NCBI RefSeq assembly: GCF_001189845.1
Contig: NZ_LFLZ01000015.1
Span: 81,287-145,286 of the forward strand
Length of the DNA stretch: 64,000 bases
From: Bradyrhizobium tropiciagri
GTDB taxonomy: Bacteria; Pseudomonadota; Alphaproteobacteria; Rhizobiales; Xanthobacteraceae
Direction: 5' to 3'
The notes under the pieces are model-generated. The model had not been told where the DNA came from, made no database searches, and saw only the letters and a program-made list of their open reading frames with translations. Below, piece by piece: positions 18,168 to 26,732 of this stretch (position 1 is its first letter; each line of letters begins with the position of its first letter). The position numbers were made by a program, and so were the translations under genes.

Positions 18168-18341
18168 TCAGAAGGGCCAAATTGATTTGACGATGCCCTC
18201 CACCGCGCCGATGACCTGCTTGATTCCGCGAACGAGGCCGTGACCACCGTTACCCGTACCGGTACCGTTGCCATCACCATCCGCACCGCCGACCACACGA
18301 TCGAGGGCTTCCATCGACATTTCATGGTCGAATTTGTTCAT
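18168..18341 (-). CDS. Double-glycine leader bacteriocin-like precursor 6
   Basis: A 57-residue peptide. The start MNKFDHEMSMEALDRVVGG is chosen because AGGAG lies seven bases upstream; an in-frame ATG two codons earlier is too close to it. The leader of 19 residues ends VVGG. The core of 38 residues starts with a flexible ADGDGNGTGTGNGGHG segment and continues as an amphipathic helix GLVRGIKQVIGAVEGIVKSI, ending WPF. A cationic amphipathic helix after a glycine-rich linker suggests a membrane-active peptide. It is on the far side of the exporter genes from the other five precursors. Confidence 0.72.
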   Translation of the reverse strand: MNKFDHEMSMEALDRVVGGADGDGNGTGTGNGGHGLVRGIKQVIGAVEGIVKSIWPF

Positions 18342-18550
18342 AGCCATTCTCCTGTTTCCGGGAGGGGCCACCCCCTCAAGCCGTGATCACAGGCATACAA
18401 GGTCATCGGAGTGGTCGCTGTGATCCGCATCACCCTTTGGAAGCGCGGTTGCCGCTCCGAACATCAGCAATCAAGTGGCCGACGTTTTGAACAAACCACA
18501 CGGGACCGGTCGCCGCGTTTCTCGCCCACTGCTATCCCTATCGGGACGGA

Positions 18551-20218
18551 ATGAAGCGACTTTGGCGGCTGGTCAAGCCCGTTCGACCGATCCGCAAACC
18601 CGGCGGCGTTATCACCATAAAGAATTCAACCGTTCTTGCATTCGCCGGCATCAGTGTCGAAGCCGCCGACAATCCGGATTGGGTACTTCAGCTGACTCAC
18701 ACGGAAGCTGCTATTGCCGCGCGTCACGGATGCCGGGCCGAGCAAAGTTACCCAGATTGGCTTGACGCACTGATCATATCATGGCCGAAGGCAGTTCTGC
18801 CGGTCATAAAAGATCAGATCGAACGCGAATGGTCTTCGCCTTCTGAAACGCCTACCACATTCTTGTATCGATACGGTTCACTTACCAACGCGATACAGCT
18901 GCCGGTGCAACGCCTCATAGTCTCAACCATTCTCAAGTCGGACGCGAATACGGTCCAGGTAATCAGAAGTATTCTCAAGGTTGTCCGCAATTTGGAATTG
19001 GATGCCGGACAGCGCAGGAAGCTGTTTGCGACCGCGGAAGCGCGCTACGACGAGCATGTCAAAGGCGAGAGGGACGATTTCGCTCTGTCCTATTTGGCGC
19101 TCTTGCTCATAGTTGATGCCGACAAGGCTATGTCGATCCTTGCCAGATGGTTAAATTCTGGACCCAAGGTTGCCCGGCAAGTGCGGGCGGATAAGACATT
19201 CAGTACGTTGTTCGACCGCCATGATTCAGTCATTACGGGCGCCCTTTCGAGCGCGCCGGTCAAGACGCTGGAAGCGCTCCTTCACTTGGCCTACACCCAC
19301 ATCCGCCCGAAGGACGACACCATACGCAGAGGCTCCTACAGTCCCGACACGCGGGATAATGCCCAAAACGCGCGCGATGCTATTCTGACGACGCTTTTGG
19401 AAAGACCAGGCGCGGACGCCTACCAAGCAATCAAGAGACTTGCTGACGATCCGGTCTTTGCATTGCGTTCGCACCGGTTTCGCGAGCTTGCGCGCGGGAA
19501 GGCCGAGCGCGACGCTGAAAGTCCTGCGTGGAACGCCGCAGAGGTAATCGCATTTCAGCGTCAATTTGCAGCTCCGGCAAAAACGGGTGCAGATTTGCTC
19601 CGCATTGTTGGCGGCGTTCTAGCCGACATCGCCAGAACCCTCACGCAAGGAGACGTTACGTCCCGTCCGCTACTAGAGCGAGCAAAGGATGAAGACGAAG
19701 TCCAACACTGGCTCGTAGAGCAGATGACAGCTCGCGCACGTGGCCGCTTCCATGCATTTCGCGAAGCTGAAGTTGCGACGCGCGACAAGCCGGACGTTAT
19801 TGTTGCATCAACTTCCGCGCCCTGCGAAGTGGCAATTGAAGTCAAGCATGGCGGCAAGGGCTGGACTGCTCGCGACCTCGAACATGCGTTGCGAACCCAG
19901 CTTGCGGAAGATTACTTGAAGCCGGAAAGCCGTCGTCATGGTGTGCTGGTCATCACGCATCATCGCGACAGGCGATGGCTCGGTATTGGCGATAGCAAGC
20001 CCATTTCCTTTTTCGACTTGATCGCATGGTTATCGGGAATCGCATCAACGATCACGGAAAATGCTGCTGGCCCGATTGTGGTGAAGTGCGTGGGGATAAA
20101 CGCTTGGTCAAATGGAAGTGTTCCGCCTGCTTCGAAGAAGCGTGCGGCGCAGCGCCCCCGCAAGCGACGACTTTCCGCCAGCAGAGGCCAGAAACTTGCC
20201 AAATCGGGCCGTCGTTGA
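18551..20218 (+). CDS. Helical-repeat protein with C-terminal PD-(D/E)XK nuclease-like domain, possibly truncated
   Basis: 555 residues. Residues 30-340 are alpha-helical with repeat-like character and no membrane segment. Near residues 415-460 the pattern KPDVIVAS followed by CEVAIEVKHGGKGWTARDLE, with RTQLAEDYL after it, fits the D...ExK core of restriction-endonuclease-like folds. The next strand HGVLVITHHRDRRWL agrees. The C-terminus is very basic. GGGACGGA precedes the ATG, but the protein begins abruptly, without an N-terminal effector such as an NTPase. It resembles the C-terminal end of large multi-domain defence proteins, so it may be a surviving fragment. GC content is lower than in the flanking operons. 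Family assignment is uncertain. Confidence 0.6.
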   Translation: MKRLWRLVKPVRPIRKPGGVITIKNSTVLAFAGISVEAADNPDWVLQLTHTEAAIAARHGCRAEQSYPDWLDALIISWPKAVLPVIKDQIEREWSSPSETPTTFLYRYGSLTNAIQLPVQRLIVSTILKSDANTVQVIRSILKVVRNLELDAGQRRKLFATAEARYDEHVKGERDDFALSYLALLLIVDADKAMSILARWLNSGPKVARQVRADKTFSTLFDRHDSVITGALSSAPVKTLEALLHLAYTHIRPKDDTIRRGSYSPDTRDNAQNARDAILTTLLERPGADAYQAIKRLADDPVFALRSHRFRELARGKAERDAESPAWNAAEVIAFQRQFAAPAKTGADLLRIVGGVLADIARTLTQGDVTSRPLLERAKDEDEVQHWLVEQMTARARGRFHAFREAEVATRDKPDVIVASTSAPCEVAIEVKHGGKGWTARDLEHALRTQLAEDYLKPESRRHGVLVITHHRDRRWLGIGDSKPISFFDLIAWLSGIASTITENAAGPIVVKCVGINAWSNGSVPPASKKRAAQRPRKRRLSASRGQKLAKSGRR

Positions 20219-20243
20219 TGGCATTCCAGTTGCTTGGTTTCCT

Positions 20244-20474
20244 TTAGGCGATATCTCCCTTCTTGGTCGGTCCAATACTGTAAGGCCGGTTCAAAAAGAA
20301 TTCGCGATTGCCGAGCGCGGCCTCTGCGTACTGATCGATAGCTACCTGGATCGCCTGAACATGGTGATAGCACCAGCCTTCACGAGCAGAGAGTTGCCGG
20401 ACTTCGTTTAGTGCCCTGATGAACGGCGGCGGGTCTTCGCAATCATCGAACCACTGCGGACGCTCCCTCACCAT
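20244..20474 (-). CDS. Small conserved-type hypothetical protein
   Basis: 76 residues, acidic to neutral, with FDDCEDPPPFIRALNEVRQL and a second helix VQAIQVAIDQYAEAALGNRE followed by FFLNRPYSIGPTKKGDIA. No domain recognised. Its start lies inside the end of the upstream minus-strand gene (overlap about 30 bases), which suggests the two are co-translated. Composition and helical pattern look protein-like, and nothing better is on the opposite strand. Confidence 0.5.
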   Translation of the reverse strand: MVRERPQWFDDCEDPPPFIRALNEVRQLSAREGWCYHHVQAIQVAIDQYAEAALGNREFFLNRPYSIGPTKKGDIA

Positions 20475-20697
20475 TTCCGGCCTCCGAGAACCTTACCCTT
20501 CGGCTTCGGTAGCGCGGCTTCATCCGGTCTCGGTCAGCGCAGAGAGCGTCGATCTTGTCGAGCATCCGTTGCAGCAGCGCTTCGGCCGAGCTGGTCGGGA
20601 TACCCGCTCGCTGAAGCTGAACGATTTCTTTGCGCTGGCGGCTGACCTGCACGCGCATGCGCTCGATCTCCGAACGGAGGAATTCGAGTGTGGGCAT
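20443..20697 (-). CDS. Small coiled-coil hypothetical protein
   Basis: 84 residues starting MPTLEFLRSEIERMRVQVSR. The first 60 residues form a clear heptad-type coiled coil (ERMRVQVSRQRKEIVQLQRA, ALLQRMLDKIDALCADRDRM); the tail is basic. Small proteins of this type are common orphans in Bradyrhizobium; I know no function. The open frame continues 86 codons upstream but loses protein-like composition there, so I chose the internal ATG. It overlaps the next small gene. Confidence 0.5.
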   Translation of the reverse strand: MPTLEFLRSEIERMRVQVSRQRKEIVQLQRAGIPTSSAEALLQRMLDKIDALCADRDRMKPRYRSRRVRFSEAGNGEGASAVVR

Positions 20698-20966
20698 ATT
20701 TTGCTTCTGGAACTGACGATGAGTCTCTATAAGAACGAAACGCGAACGATGAGTCAAGACTGCAAAATGGAGAGGTCCTGCCGAGTGGGCGCGCGCACGT
20801 CCGCTTCGGAAGGCAAAACCGTCGCGTGATCCCGCGCCAAGGTCGTCGCCTTGTGACGCGAAGCGGACGTTAACGGCATTACCTCTGCAAGTGGACGCCC
20901 GCCGTTTTAGCGATAAAGTACGGCGCTGCAGGCCCGTCGGGGCGTTTGAGAGCATCGGAGTTTGAA

Positions 20967-22295
20967 ATGACCGATTTCGTTATGCCCCGGACGCACTACG
21001 CCCGCAGCGGCGAGACGAATATTGCCTATCAAGTGGTTGGCGATGGACTGATGGACCTCACGCTTGTGCCCGGTTCGATCTCCCACCTCGAAGTGATTTA
21101 CGAGCTGCCAAACATAGTTGCGAGTTTGCGACGCTTTATCCGCTTCGCGCGGCTCATAAGCTTTGACAAACGCGGTCAGGGCCTCTCCGATCGCGTGCCG
21201 GGGGTGCCTTCGTTGGAAGAGCGAATGGATGACGTTCGCGCTGTCATGGATGCGGCGGGGTCTCGCAAAACAGCTCTGTTGGCTTTCTCAGAGGGCTGTC
21301 CCATGAGCCTCCTCTTTGCGGCACCCCACCCCGATCGCGTCTCCCACCTTGTGCTGATCGGAGGCTTTCCGCGAGCAGGCCACTCAGTGCCGGCCAGTCA
21401 GTTCGAAGCGGTTATGGACAAGATAGTTGCAGACTGGGGCTCCGGCCAAATGATGCGACACGTCGTCGGCATGACCAACGGCGGCACGGATGAGCTCGCA
21501 GCGCTCGGCAAGTTCGAGCGAATGAGCTGCAGCCCCGGTGCGTTCAAGTCCATCATGTTGATGAACCGGCTCATTGACGTGACGCCGGTCCTGCCAAACA
21601 TACGGGTTCCGACACTCGTTATTCACAGCCAGGCCGACGCAGTAGTGCCTGTCGCGGAGGGCCGGAAGCTCGCGGCTGCAATTCCGGGCGCGAAGTACAT
21701 TGAGTATGAGAAGTTTCCGCACGGGGTCTTCTTTTCTGACGATTGCGAGCAGGTAATCGGCGACGTTGAGGAATTTATCACGGGCAAACGGCCCGAAGCC
21801 GAAGGCGAAGCAGATCGGGTGCTGGCCACCGTTCTGTTCACCGACATCGTGAACTCCACGACGAGAGCGATTGAACTTGGAGACCGCCGCTGGCGCGAAC
21901 TACTTGATTCCCATGACCGCCTTGCTGCACAGGTTGTCGAACGACATCGAGGAAAGTTGGTCAAGACCACTGGCGACGGTATCTTGGCGACATTCGATGG
22001 CCCCGGGCGTGCTGTTCGCTGCGCCCTCGCTTTTGGCGATGCGGCACGGCAACTCGGCTTGCCCCTGCGCGCCGGACTGCACACCGGCGAGGTCGAGGTG
22101 CGAGGCAAGGATGTTGGCGGAATAGCGGTTCACGTTGCCGCCCGCGTTATGGGGCAGTCAGGCGCAAATGAGGTATTTGTATCTCGAGTAGTGACCGATC
22201 TGGTTGCGGGAGCCGGGCTGAAATTTGCTGAGCGGGGCTCATTCGATCTGAAGGGTATTCCGGGGTCCTGGGATCTGTTTGCGGCCGTCCAGTAG
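20967..22295 (+). CDS. Alpha/beta-hydrolase–class III nucleotide cyclase fusion, copy 1
   Basis: 442 residues. Residues 10-265 are an alpha/beta-hydrolase with nucleophile elbow AFSEGCPMS and the final H of KFPHGVFF. Residues 280-442 are a class III cyclase domain with metal-binding Asp in LFTDIVNST and in TTGDGILATFDGPGRAV. In the position of the canonical DxxNxAxR segment this protein has IAVHVAAR: the base-selecting Asp is Ile and the Asn is His, while the Arg is kept. The cyclase may thus have unusual activity or none. GGAG six bases upstream supports MTDFVMPRTHYA as start. It is a close paralogue of the protein at 23690. Confidence 0.85.
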   Translation: MTDFVMPRTHYARSGETNIAYQVVGDGLMDLTLVPGSISHLEVIYELPNIVASLRRFIRFARLISFDKRGQGLSDRVPGVPSLEERMDDVRAVMDAAGSRKTALLAFSEGCPMSLLFAAPHPDRVSHLVLIGGFPRAGHSVPASQFEAVMDKIVADWGSGQMMRHVVGMTNGGTDELAALGKFERMSCSPGAFKSIMLMNRLIDVTPVLPNIRVPTLVIHSQADAVVPVAEGRKLAAAIPGAKYIEYEKFPHGVFFSDDCEQVIGDVEEFITGKRPEAEGEADRVLATVLFTDIVNSTTRAIELGDRRWRELLDSHDRLAAQVVERHRGKLVKTTGDGILATFDGPGRAVRCALAFGDAARQLGLPLRAGLHTGEVEVRGKDVGGIAVHVAARVMGQSGANEVFVSRVVTDLVAGAGLKFAERGSFDLKGIPGSWDLFAAVQ

Positions 22296-22405
22296 CCTGC
22301 ATGACAGCTATTGGGCTCAAAGCGGCGTTCGCTTGTGGCATCTTCGATGTCTGCCTTTGAGGACAATCCGGACTTACCCGCGCTCGCTTTTACAGAAAGT
22401 CCTGC

Positions 22406-22594
22406 TCAGCCGCGCTCGTTTTCAGAAATACATTGCTTACCGATGAACACAGGCGTCACAGGCTTGGCAGTCACCGGACCTTCGTACCGCGCCGCGAGGG
22501 CCAGCAGCCGCCGCTTGATGAAAGGATCATCCGCACGGTCAGCAAGGTCGCGGATCAGAATAGCCCGCTGCTTGTTAAATTCATTGTCCAACAT
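22406..22594 (-). CDS. Small hypothetical protein
   Basis: 62 residues, beginning MLDNEFNKQRAILIRDLADR with the helical continuation ADDPFIKRRLLALAARYEG, then a loop and a short tail. This RADDPFIKxRLLxLAARYE pattern is familiar from many small uncharacterised rhizobial proteins. Function unknown. It stands alone on the minus strand between cyclase copy 1 and the ligase. Confidence 0.55.
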   Translation of the reverse strand: MLDNEFNKQRAILIRDLADRADDPFIKRRLLALAARYEGPVTAKPVTPVFIGKQCISENERG

Positions 22595-22656
22595 GGATCA
22601 CCAATAAAACTGCATTATACTGGTGGTCATTGTACCATGTTATTTTTGAGTCATGT

Positions 22657-23559
22657 ATGTTTAAGCCTACCAAAGCCGTCGAGATGCCAGGCTTCATCAA
22701 GCCGCAGCTTGCCACGCTCCGGAGCAAAGCGCCCAAGACCGGCTACCTCCACGAGATCAAGTACGATGGCTATCGGGTTCAGCTTCACCTGAACCAAGGG
22801 AAAGCCAAGGCATACACCCGCAACGGGCTCGATTGGACCAAGCGGTTTGCGGCTATCGCCAAGGCTTTCGACATTCCCGGCCAGGCTATCGTCGACGGCG
22901 AAGTCGTCGTCGTTCATGAAGGCCGAACCAACTTCAGCGAACTACAAGCCGAACTTGCAAAGGGCAAGCAGGAACGGCTGCTGTACTACGCGTTCGATCT
23001 TCTGTGGCTCGATGGACAGGACTTGCGGAAACTGTCGCAGATCGAACGCAAATCGATGTTGCGGGGTTTGTTCGACGCTTACGCGCTCAAATCTCCGCTT
23101 ATGTACAGCGAGCACCTTGAAGGCGACGGACACGAGTTGTTCGAGCACGCGAGCAAGCTGAAGTACGAAGGCATCGTCTCGAAGAAGGCTGATGCGTCCT
23201 ACCGCTCTGACCGCAACGACGGCTGGCTGAAGGTCAAGACTGTTCAGCGAGAGAAATTCCCAGTGATCGGGTTCGTAAAGGACCCGACTGGTGTGGCCGC
23301 CCTCTATCTCGGTAAACAGGAAGGCCGAGAGCTGGTTTATATGGGCAAGGTTGGTACCGGCTGGTCGCGTACCGTTTCCAGTCGAATCCGTAAGCAGCTC
23401 GACACGGTCGTTAGTCCGAAGTCCAAGCTGACCAAGCCGGTGAAGAAGCCGAAGGCGACTTGGGTTGAGCCGAAGTTCTACGCGGATGTCGAGTACCGGG
23501 ACATCACGTCCGAAGGGCTTCTGCGGGCTAGTTCGTTTAAGGGCCTCTCAAAGCGGTAA
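22657..23559 (+). CDS. ATP-dependent DNA ligase (LigD ligase-domain type)
   Basis: 300 residues. It seals nicks using an enzyme-AMP intermediate and in this form lacks the polymerase and nuclease domains of full LigD. The nucleotidyl-transfer lysine is Lys35 in HEIKYDGYR (motif I). Other motifs are DGEVVVVHEGRTNFSEL (III), YEGIVSKK (IV) and GWLKVKTVQREKF (V). The C-terminal OB-fold starts near VIGFVKDPTG. The start is MFKPTKAVEMPG; a TTG nine codons earlier is less likely. Ku lies 12 kb to the right, so this could be the ligase of a non-homologous end-joining pair. The neighbours are the two cyclase fusions. Confidence 0.85.
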   Translation: MFKPTKAVEMPGFIKPQLATLRSKAPKTGYLHEIKYDGYRVQLHLNQGKAKAYTRNGLDWTKRFAAIAKAFDIPGQAIVDGEVVVVHEGRTNFSELQAELAKGKQERLLYYAFDLLWLDGQDLRKLSQIERKSMLRGLFDAYALKSPLMYSEHLEGDGHELFEHASKLKYEGIVSKKADASYRSDRNDGWLKVKTVQREKFPVIGFVKDPTGVAALYLGKQEGRELVYMGKVGTGWSRTVSSRIRKQLDTVVSPKSKLTKPVKKPKATWVEPKFYADVEYRDITSEGLLRASSFKGLSKR

Positions 23560-23689
23560 GAAATGTGCATCCGGCGCTCTGGGCTCTGCCAAGCCGCGTC
23601 CGCTTGCGAGCGAACAGGCATTAAGCCGGTTGAAAGCCAGCGCAATTTCCAGAATAATCGGCATTTATTGCGAAAGAATGGGGCTGATT

Positions 23690-25027
23690 ATGGCTGAGCT
23701 ACCATTGCCGGAAACTCAATACGCTCAGAGTGGCGAATTCAATATTGCTTATCAAGTGATGGGCGACGGCCCAATCGATGTGATTTTGGTTCCGGGCATT
23801 ATCTCGCACATCGAGTATCAACACGAATTGCCAGGGTACACTCGCTTTCTTAAGCGACTTGCCAAATTCGCTCGCGTCGTAACCTTCGATAAAAGAGGGC
23901 AAGGTCTATCGGACCGCTTGGCGGACGTGCCATCGCTCGAAGAGCGGATTGATGATGTTCGGGCTATTATGGACACGATCAATTCCCGGAAAGCCGCGCT
24001 GGTTGGTTTTTCAGAGGGAGCGGCGATGAGCGCTTTGTTCGCAACCGCCTACCCTGATCGCGTCACTCATCTTATTCTTTTTGGGGGACTGGCTCGTATT
24101 TTAGACTTGCTGCCGCCTAACCTCAGCCCGGAGATCATTCAAGAACGCTTGGCGAACCTAGTGAAACGGTGGGGAAACGGTGATTTTCTAAGAAATGTCT
24201 TTGCCAGTGAAGCGAACAATCCCGACGCAATGGCGCGCATCGCCAAATTCGAAAAGTTTGCTTGCAGTCCGGGCGCCCTGAAATCCTACATCCTTTCAAA
24301 TAGGCGCATAGATATAAACCCAATACTTCCCGCCGTTCGGACACCGACGCTCGTATTGCACCGAGCGACTGATGCGCAAGTTCCTGTAAGGCTCGGCCGA
24401 CAACTGGCGGAGGGAATTCCGGGCGCGAAATACATTGAGTATCCCTCCGGTGATCACGCGTTCTGGACCGGGAGTATTGATCAAGTTGTAGGAGACATCG
24501 AAGAATTTCTCATCGGGCACCGCGTCGGCGACGAGTACGATTTGGAGCGCGTTCTTGCGACGGTACTGTTCACAGATATTGTTGATTCCACCAACCGGGC
24601 TTCGGAAGTCGGCGATCATCGCTGGCGCGACCTACTAGACAGCCACGACGACGTTTCGAGCAGGCTGATCAGCAAGCATCGCGGAACCCTGGTGAAGAGT
24701 ACGGGCGATGGTGTTCTTGCAACCTTCGACGGCCCCGGCAGGGCCGTACGCTGCGCTCTGGCGCTCAGCGAGGAAGCCGAAAGTATCGGCTTGCCAGTAC
24801 GAGCGGGTCTGCATTGTGGGGAGGTCGAGATCAGGGGCAACGATATTGGTGGTATCGCCGTCCATGCGGCCGCTCGCGTGATGTCTCAATCGTCGAGAAG
24901 CGAAGTTCTGGTATCTCGCGTGGTTACCGATCTCGTCGCGGGTACGGACCTAAAGTTCGCTGAGCGCGGATCATATCAGCTGAAAGGACTTCCCGGAAAA
25001 TGGGAGCTTTTCGCCGCCAGCAGATGA
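23690..25027 (+). CDS. Alpha/beta-hydrolase–class III nucleotide cyclase fusion, copy 2
   Basis: 445 residues with the same architecture as copy 1: hydrolase domain with GFSEGAAMS nucleophile elbow and GDHAFW near its end, then a cyclase domain with LFTDIVDSTNRASEVGDHRW and KSTGDGVLATFDGPGRAVRC. The segment matching the purine-selecting and transition-state residues reads IAVHAAAR, again without the usual Asp and Asn. The start MAELPLPETQYAQ aligns position by position with copy 1. Upstream open frame is without support. Its GC content is lower than that of copy 1, so a simple recent duplication is unlikely. Confidence 0.85.
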   Translation: MAELPLPETQYAQSGEFNIAYQVMGDGPIDVILVPGIISHIEYQHELPGYTRFLKRLAKFARVVTFDKRGQGLSDRLADVPSLEERIDDVRAIMDTINSRKAALVGFSEGAAMSALFATAYPDRVTHLILFGGLARILDLLPPNLSPEIIQERLANLVKRWGNGDFLRNVFASEANNPDAMARIAKFEKFACSPGALKSYILSNRRIDINPILPAVRTPTLVLHRATDAQVPVRLGRQLAEGIPGAKYIEYPSGDHAFWTGSIDQVVGDIEEFLIGHRVGDEYDLERVLATVLFTDIVDSTNRASEVGDHRWRDLLDSHDDVSSRLISKHRGTLVKSTGDGVLATFDGPGRAVRCALALSEEAESIGLPVRAGLHCGEVEIRGNDIGGIAVHAAARVMSQSSRSEVLVSRVVTDLVAGTDLKFAERGSYQLKGLPGKWELFAASR

Positions 25028-25199
25028 TCTGAACCCGCGCGAAAAGCAAGAGACTGCTTGGCAGAGATTTTTTCAGCCCCAATGCCTAATTTCGCGAGAA
25101 GGGCGAACGTACCTCAAAAGCGATGACCCCGACGCTTTCGCGCCGGGGTCAATCGTGATCATGAGGCGCGGGTACATCCGCCGCGCCGTCCGATCATAC

Positions 25200-26046
25200 T
25201 CATCCGTCACTACACCACCCGATCATGAGCAAGCTGTGACAGCGACGTGGCGCTGACGTGTTCACATCCGCGCGAAACCGGCCCGCAGCCAGTTCGCGCT
25301 CGCGCCACTCAACTCGACGCCGATGCTCAACCGCTAACGCCTTCCGCGCCTCCATATCCCGGATGATCTGATCGATCTCAGCGCCATCCAACGTTCGCTT
25401 GATGCGCAACACGACCGACAGCGCGATAACGACATCGCCATATGGCTTCAGCAAGTCGCGCGCGACGATGTCGCAGTGCGCGATAAAAGTGGCAACCGCC
25501 TCTTCACTGGAGCAAATCAACATAGCCAGCTCGCGCGCCTGCCGAATGTCATCGATAGGCTCGGCCGGTTCCTCGTCGAGCAGCATGCGTTCCAGCTGCT
25601 CGACCGGCCATAAACTCAATGCACTTGGCGTAAACATTGCCGAAGACATCTGCGACAGGGCGACGATCCTCGCCCGGCTGCGGCATCATCGGGCGCAGAG
25701 CGTCCCGAACGTGGGAAGCATCACCGCGACCCTCCGCAAACGCTTCAGCATGGCCCAGCCCCCAACACAGACCTTCAGAACCACGAACCGGGTCCGGGTT
25801 CACCGTGACGCCACCCACTTCATGTCCCAGCAGACGCGTGCAGACGGCATGACCAGCTTCATGGATGGCGATACGCACATCGTCATCGAACGTGCGACCG
25901 AATGAGGCAAGCAAGCGGTCGTAATCATCGAGTTCCACGTCAAGACCGCTGCCGTGATCAGGATCAACGCCGACCTCGACAGCGGTCTCGATCTTGGCGA
26001 GAAAAGCTGCTGACCCTTTCTCAGCCGAAGTTGTTGCATCAGACAT
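25200..26046 (-). pseudogene. HEAGH-motif (M41-like) protein interrupted by a frameshift
   Basis: The first frame starts MSDATTSAEKGSAAFLAKIE and carries the zinc-binding motif in RIAIHEAGHAVCTRLLGHEV. It reads to KCIEFMAGRAA, where the family would continue with E(R/E)xLL. The continuation ERMLLDEEPAEPIDDIRQAR is found one frame over and runs on to FIAHCDIVARDLLKPYGDV. One extra G near 25592-25593 explains the break. FtsH-type M41 peptidases share HEAGHAV and the AGRAAE segment, but this protein lacks an AAA domain. It is the last gene of a chain of overlapping small genes. It could be a real mutation or a sequencing error. Confidence 0.65.
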
Positions 26047-26248
26047 AGCCAAGCACCTTCTTATGTCGCGCCAGCATGCGCGCGCGAATGATTGCAACAG
26101 GATTATTGCCCAGCTGCGGCATTGCGCGAGCGATCATCGCAGCGACAGCGGGCGGAATGCGGCCGTCGTCCTTCGGATCGACGACCCAGCCGTCGATCCG
26201 CGTCACGATTTGATGGGGTTGCCAACCGGGCGGTGCTGACTTTTTCAC
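26039..26248 (-). CDS. Small hypothetical protein in an overlapping gene chain
   Basis: 69 residues, GTG start at a GTGA overlap with the gene before it, and an eight-base overlap with the HEAGH gene after it. Sequence begins MKKSAPPGWQPHQIVTRIDG and has a helical centre IPPAVAAMIARAMPQLGNNP. No family recognised. Coupled starts on both sides are the main support. Confidence 0.5.
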   Translation of the reverse strand: MKKSAPPGWQPHQIVTRIDGWVVDPKDDGRIPPAVAAMIARAMPQLGNNPVAIIRARMLARHKKVLGYV

Positions 26249-26418
26249 GTGCGCGGCACCGCGATCTCGATGGTGTGCGCTTCGGCGCTACGGTCGATAA
26301 CGGTGAAGTTCGCTTCGCGCAGCACCGGATCAGGCTCGATCTGCGGCGCAGCATAGGGTTCCACGATTGCGTCGAGGTCAACGACATCCAGAGCTTGAGG
26401 GCTGAAGTCACCCGCCAC
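26245..26418 (-). CDS. Small hypothetical protein in an overlapping gene chain
   Basis: 57 residues if it begins at the GTG overlapping the stop of the preceding gene. The frame is open further upstream, but that part overlaps the preceding gene almost fully. The protein is acidic, with LDVVDLDAIVEPYAAPQIEP and a strand-like end FTVIDRSAEAHTIEIAVPRT. Function unknown. Confidence 0.42.
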   Translation of the reverse strand: MAGDFSPQALDVVDLDAIVEPYAAPQIEPDPVLREANFTVIDRSAEAHTIEIAVPRT

Positions 26419-26620
26419 GCATGCCACGGAGCTGGGCGCGGCGGGGGTCGGTCGTGGCTGTCGCAATACCGCGATTGAGGGCGCGATGCGCGGTCTCCAC
26501 GAGCATGGTCGCGTCGTTCCACTGACCGGCAAACTTCTTGCAGCCGTCGTGGTCGCGGTAATGCGCGCTGCGCAGCATGAAGACGGTCTGCGTCGCCGGG
26601 GCCGGCTCGGTCACCACCAT
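26408..26620 (-). CDS. Small hypothetical protein in an overlapping gene chain
   Basis: 70 residues starting MVVTEPAPATQTVFMLRSAH, with YRDHDGCKKFAGQWNDATML and a following helix. The start lies 13 bases after the stop of the 31-residue gene before it. No family recognised. Supported mainly by the continuous chain of tightly spaced frames and by protein-like composition. Confidence 0.42.
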   Translation of the reverse strand: MVVTEPAPATQTVFMLRSAHYRDHDGCKKFAGQWNDATMLVETAHRALNRGIATATTDPRRAQLRGMRGG

Positions 26621-26633
26621 AAGCGCGGGGGGC

Positions 26634-26729
26634 TCATCCGGGATCGCCTGTTTCAGTCGTGGCCTTGGCCGCCTCATCCTCACATTCGGCAGCTTTCTGA
26701 CGGTAGTATTCAGCGGCTTGCGCAGACAT
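26634..26729 (-). CDS. 31-residue peptide in an overlapping gene chain
   Basis: A very short frame MSAQAAEYYRQKAAECEDEA ending ETGDPG. It starts three bases after the stop of the preceding gene, with AGAAG upstream. The first 25 residues look like the start of the common rhizobial AAEYRRKAAEC-type helical proteins, so this may be a truncated relative rather than a complete gene. Confidence 0.35.
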   Translation of the reverse strand: MSAQAAEYYRQKAAECEDEAAKATTETGDPG

Positions 26730-26732
26730 CTT

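Noticed and set aside
25560..25610. Programmed ribosomal frameshift in the HEAGH-type gene
   Set aside because: No slippery heptamer and no downstream structure; a simple one-base insertion explains the break.
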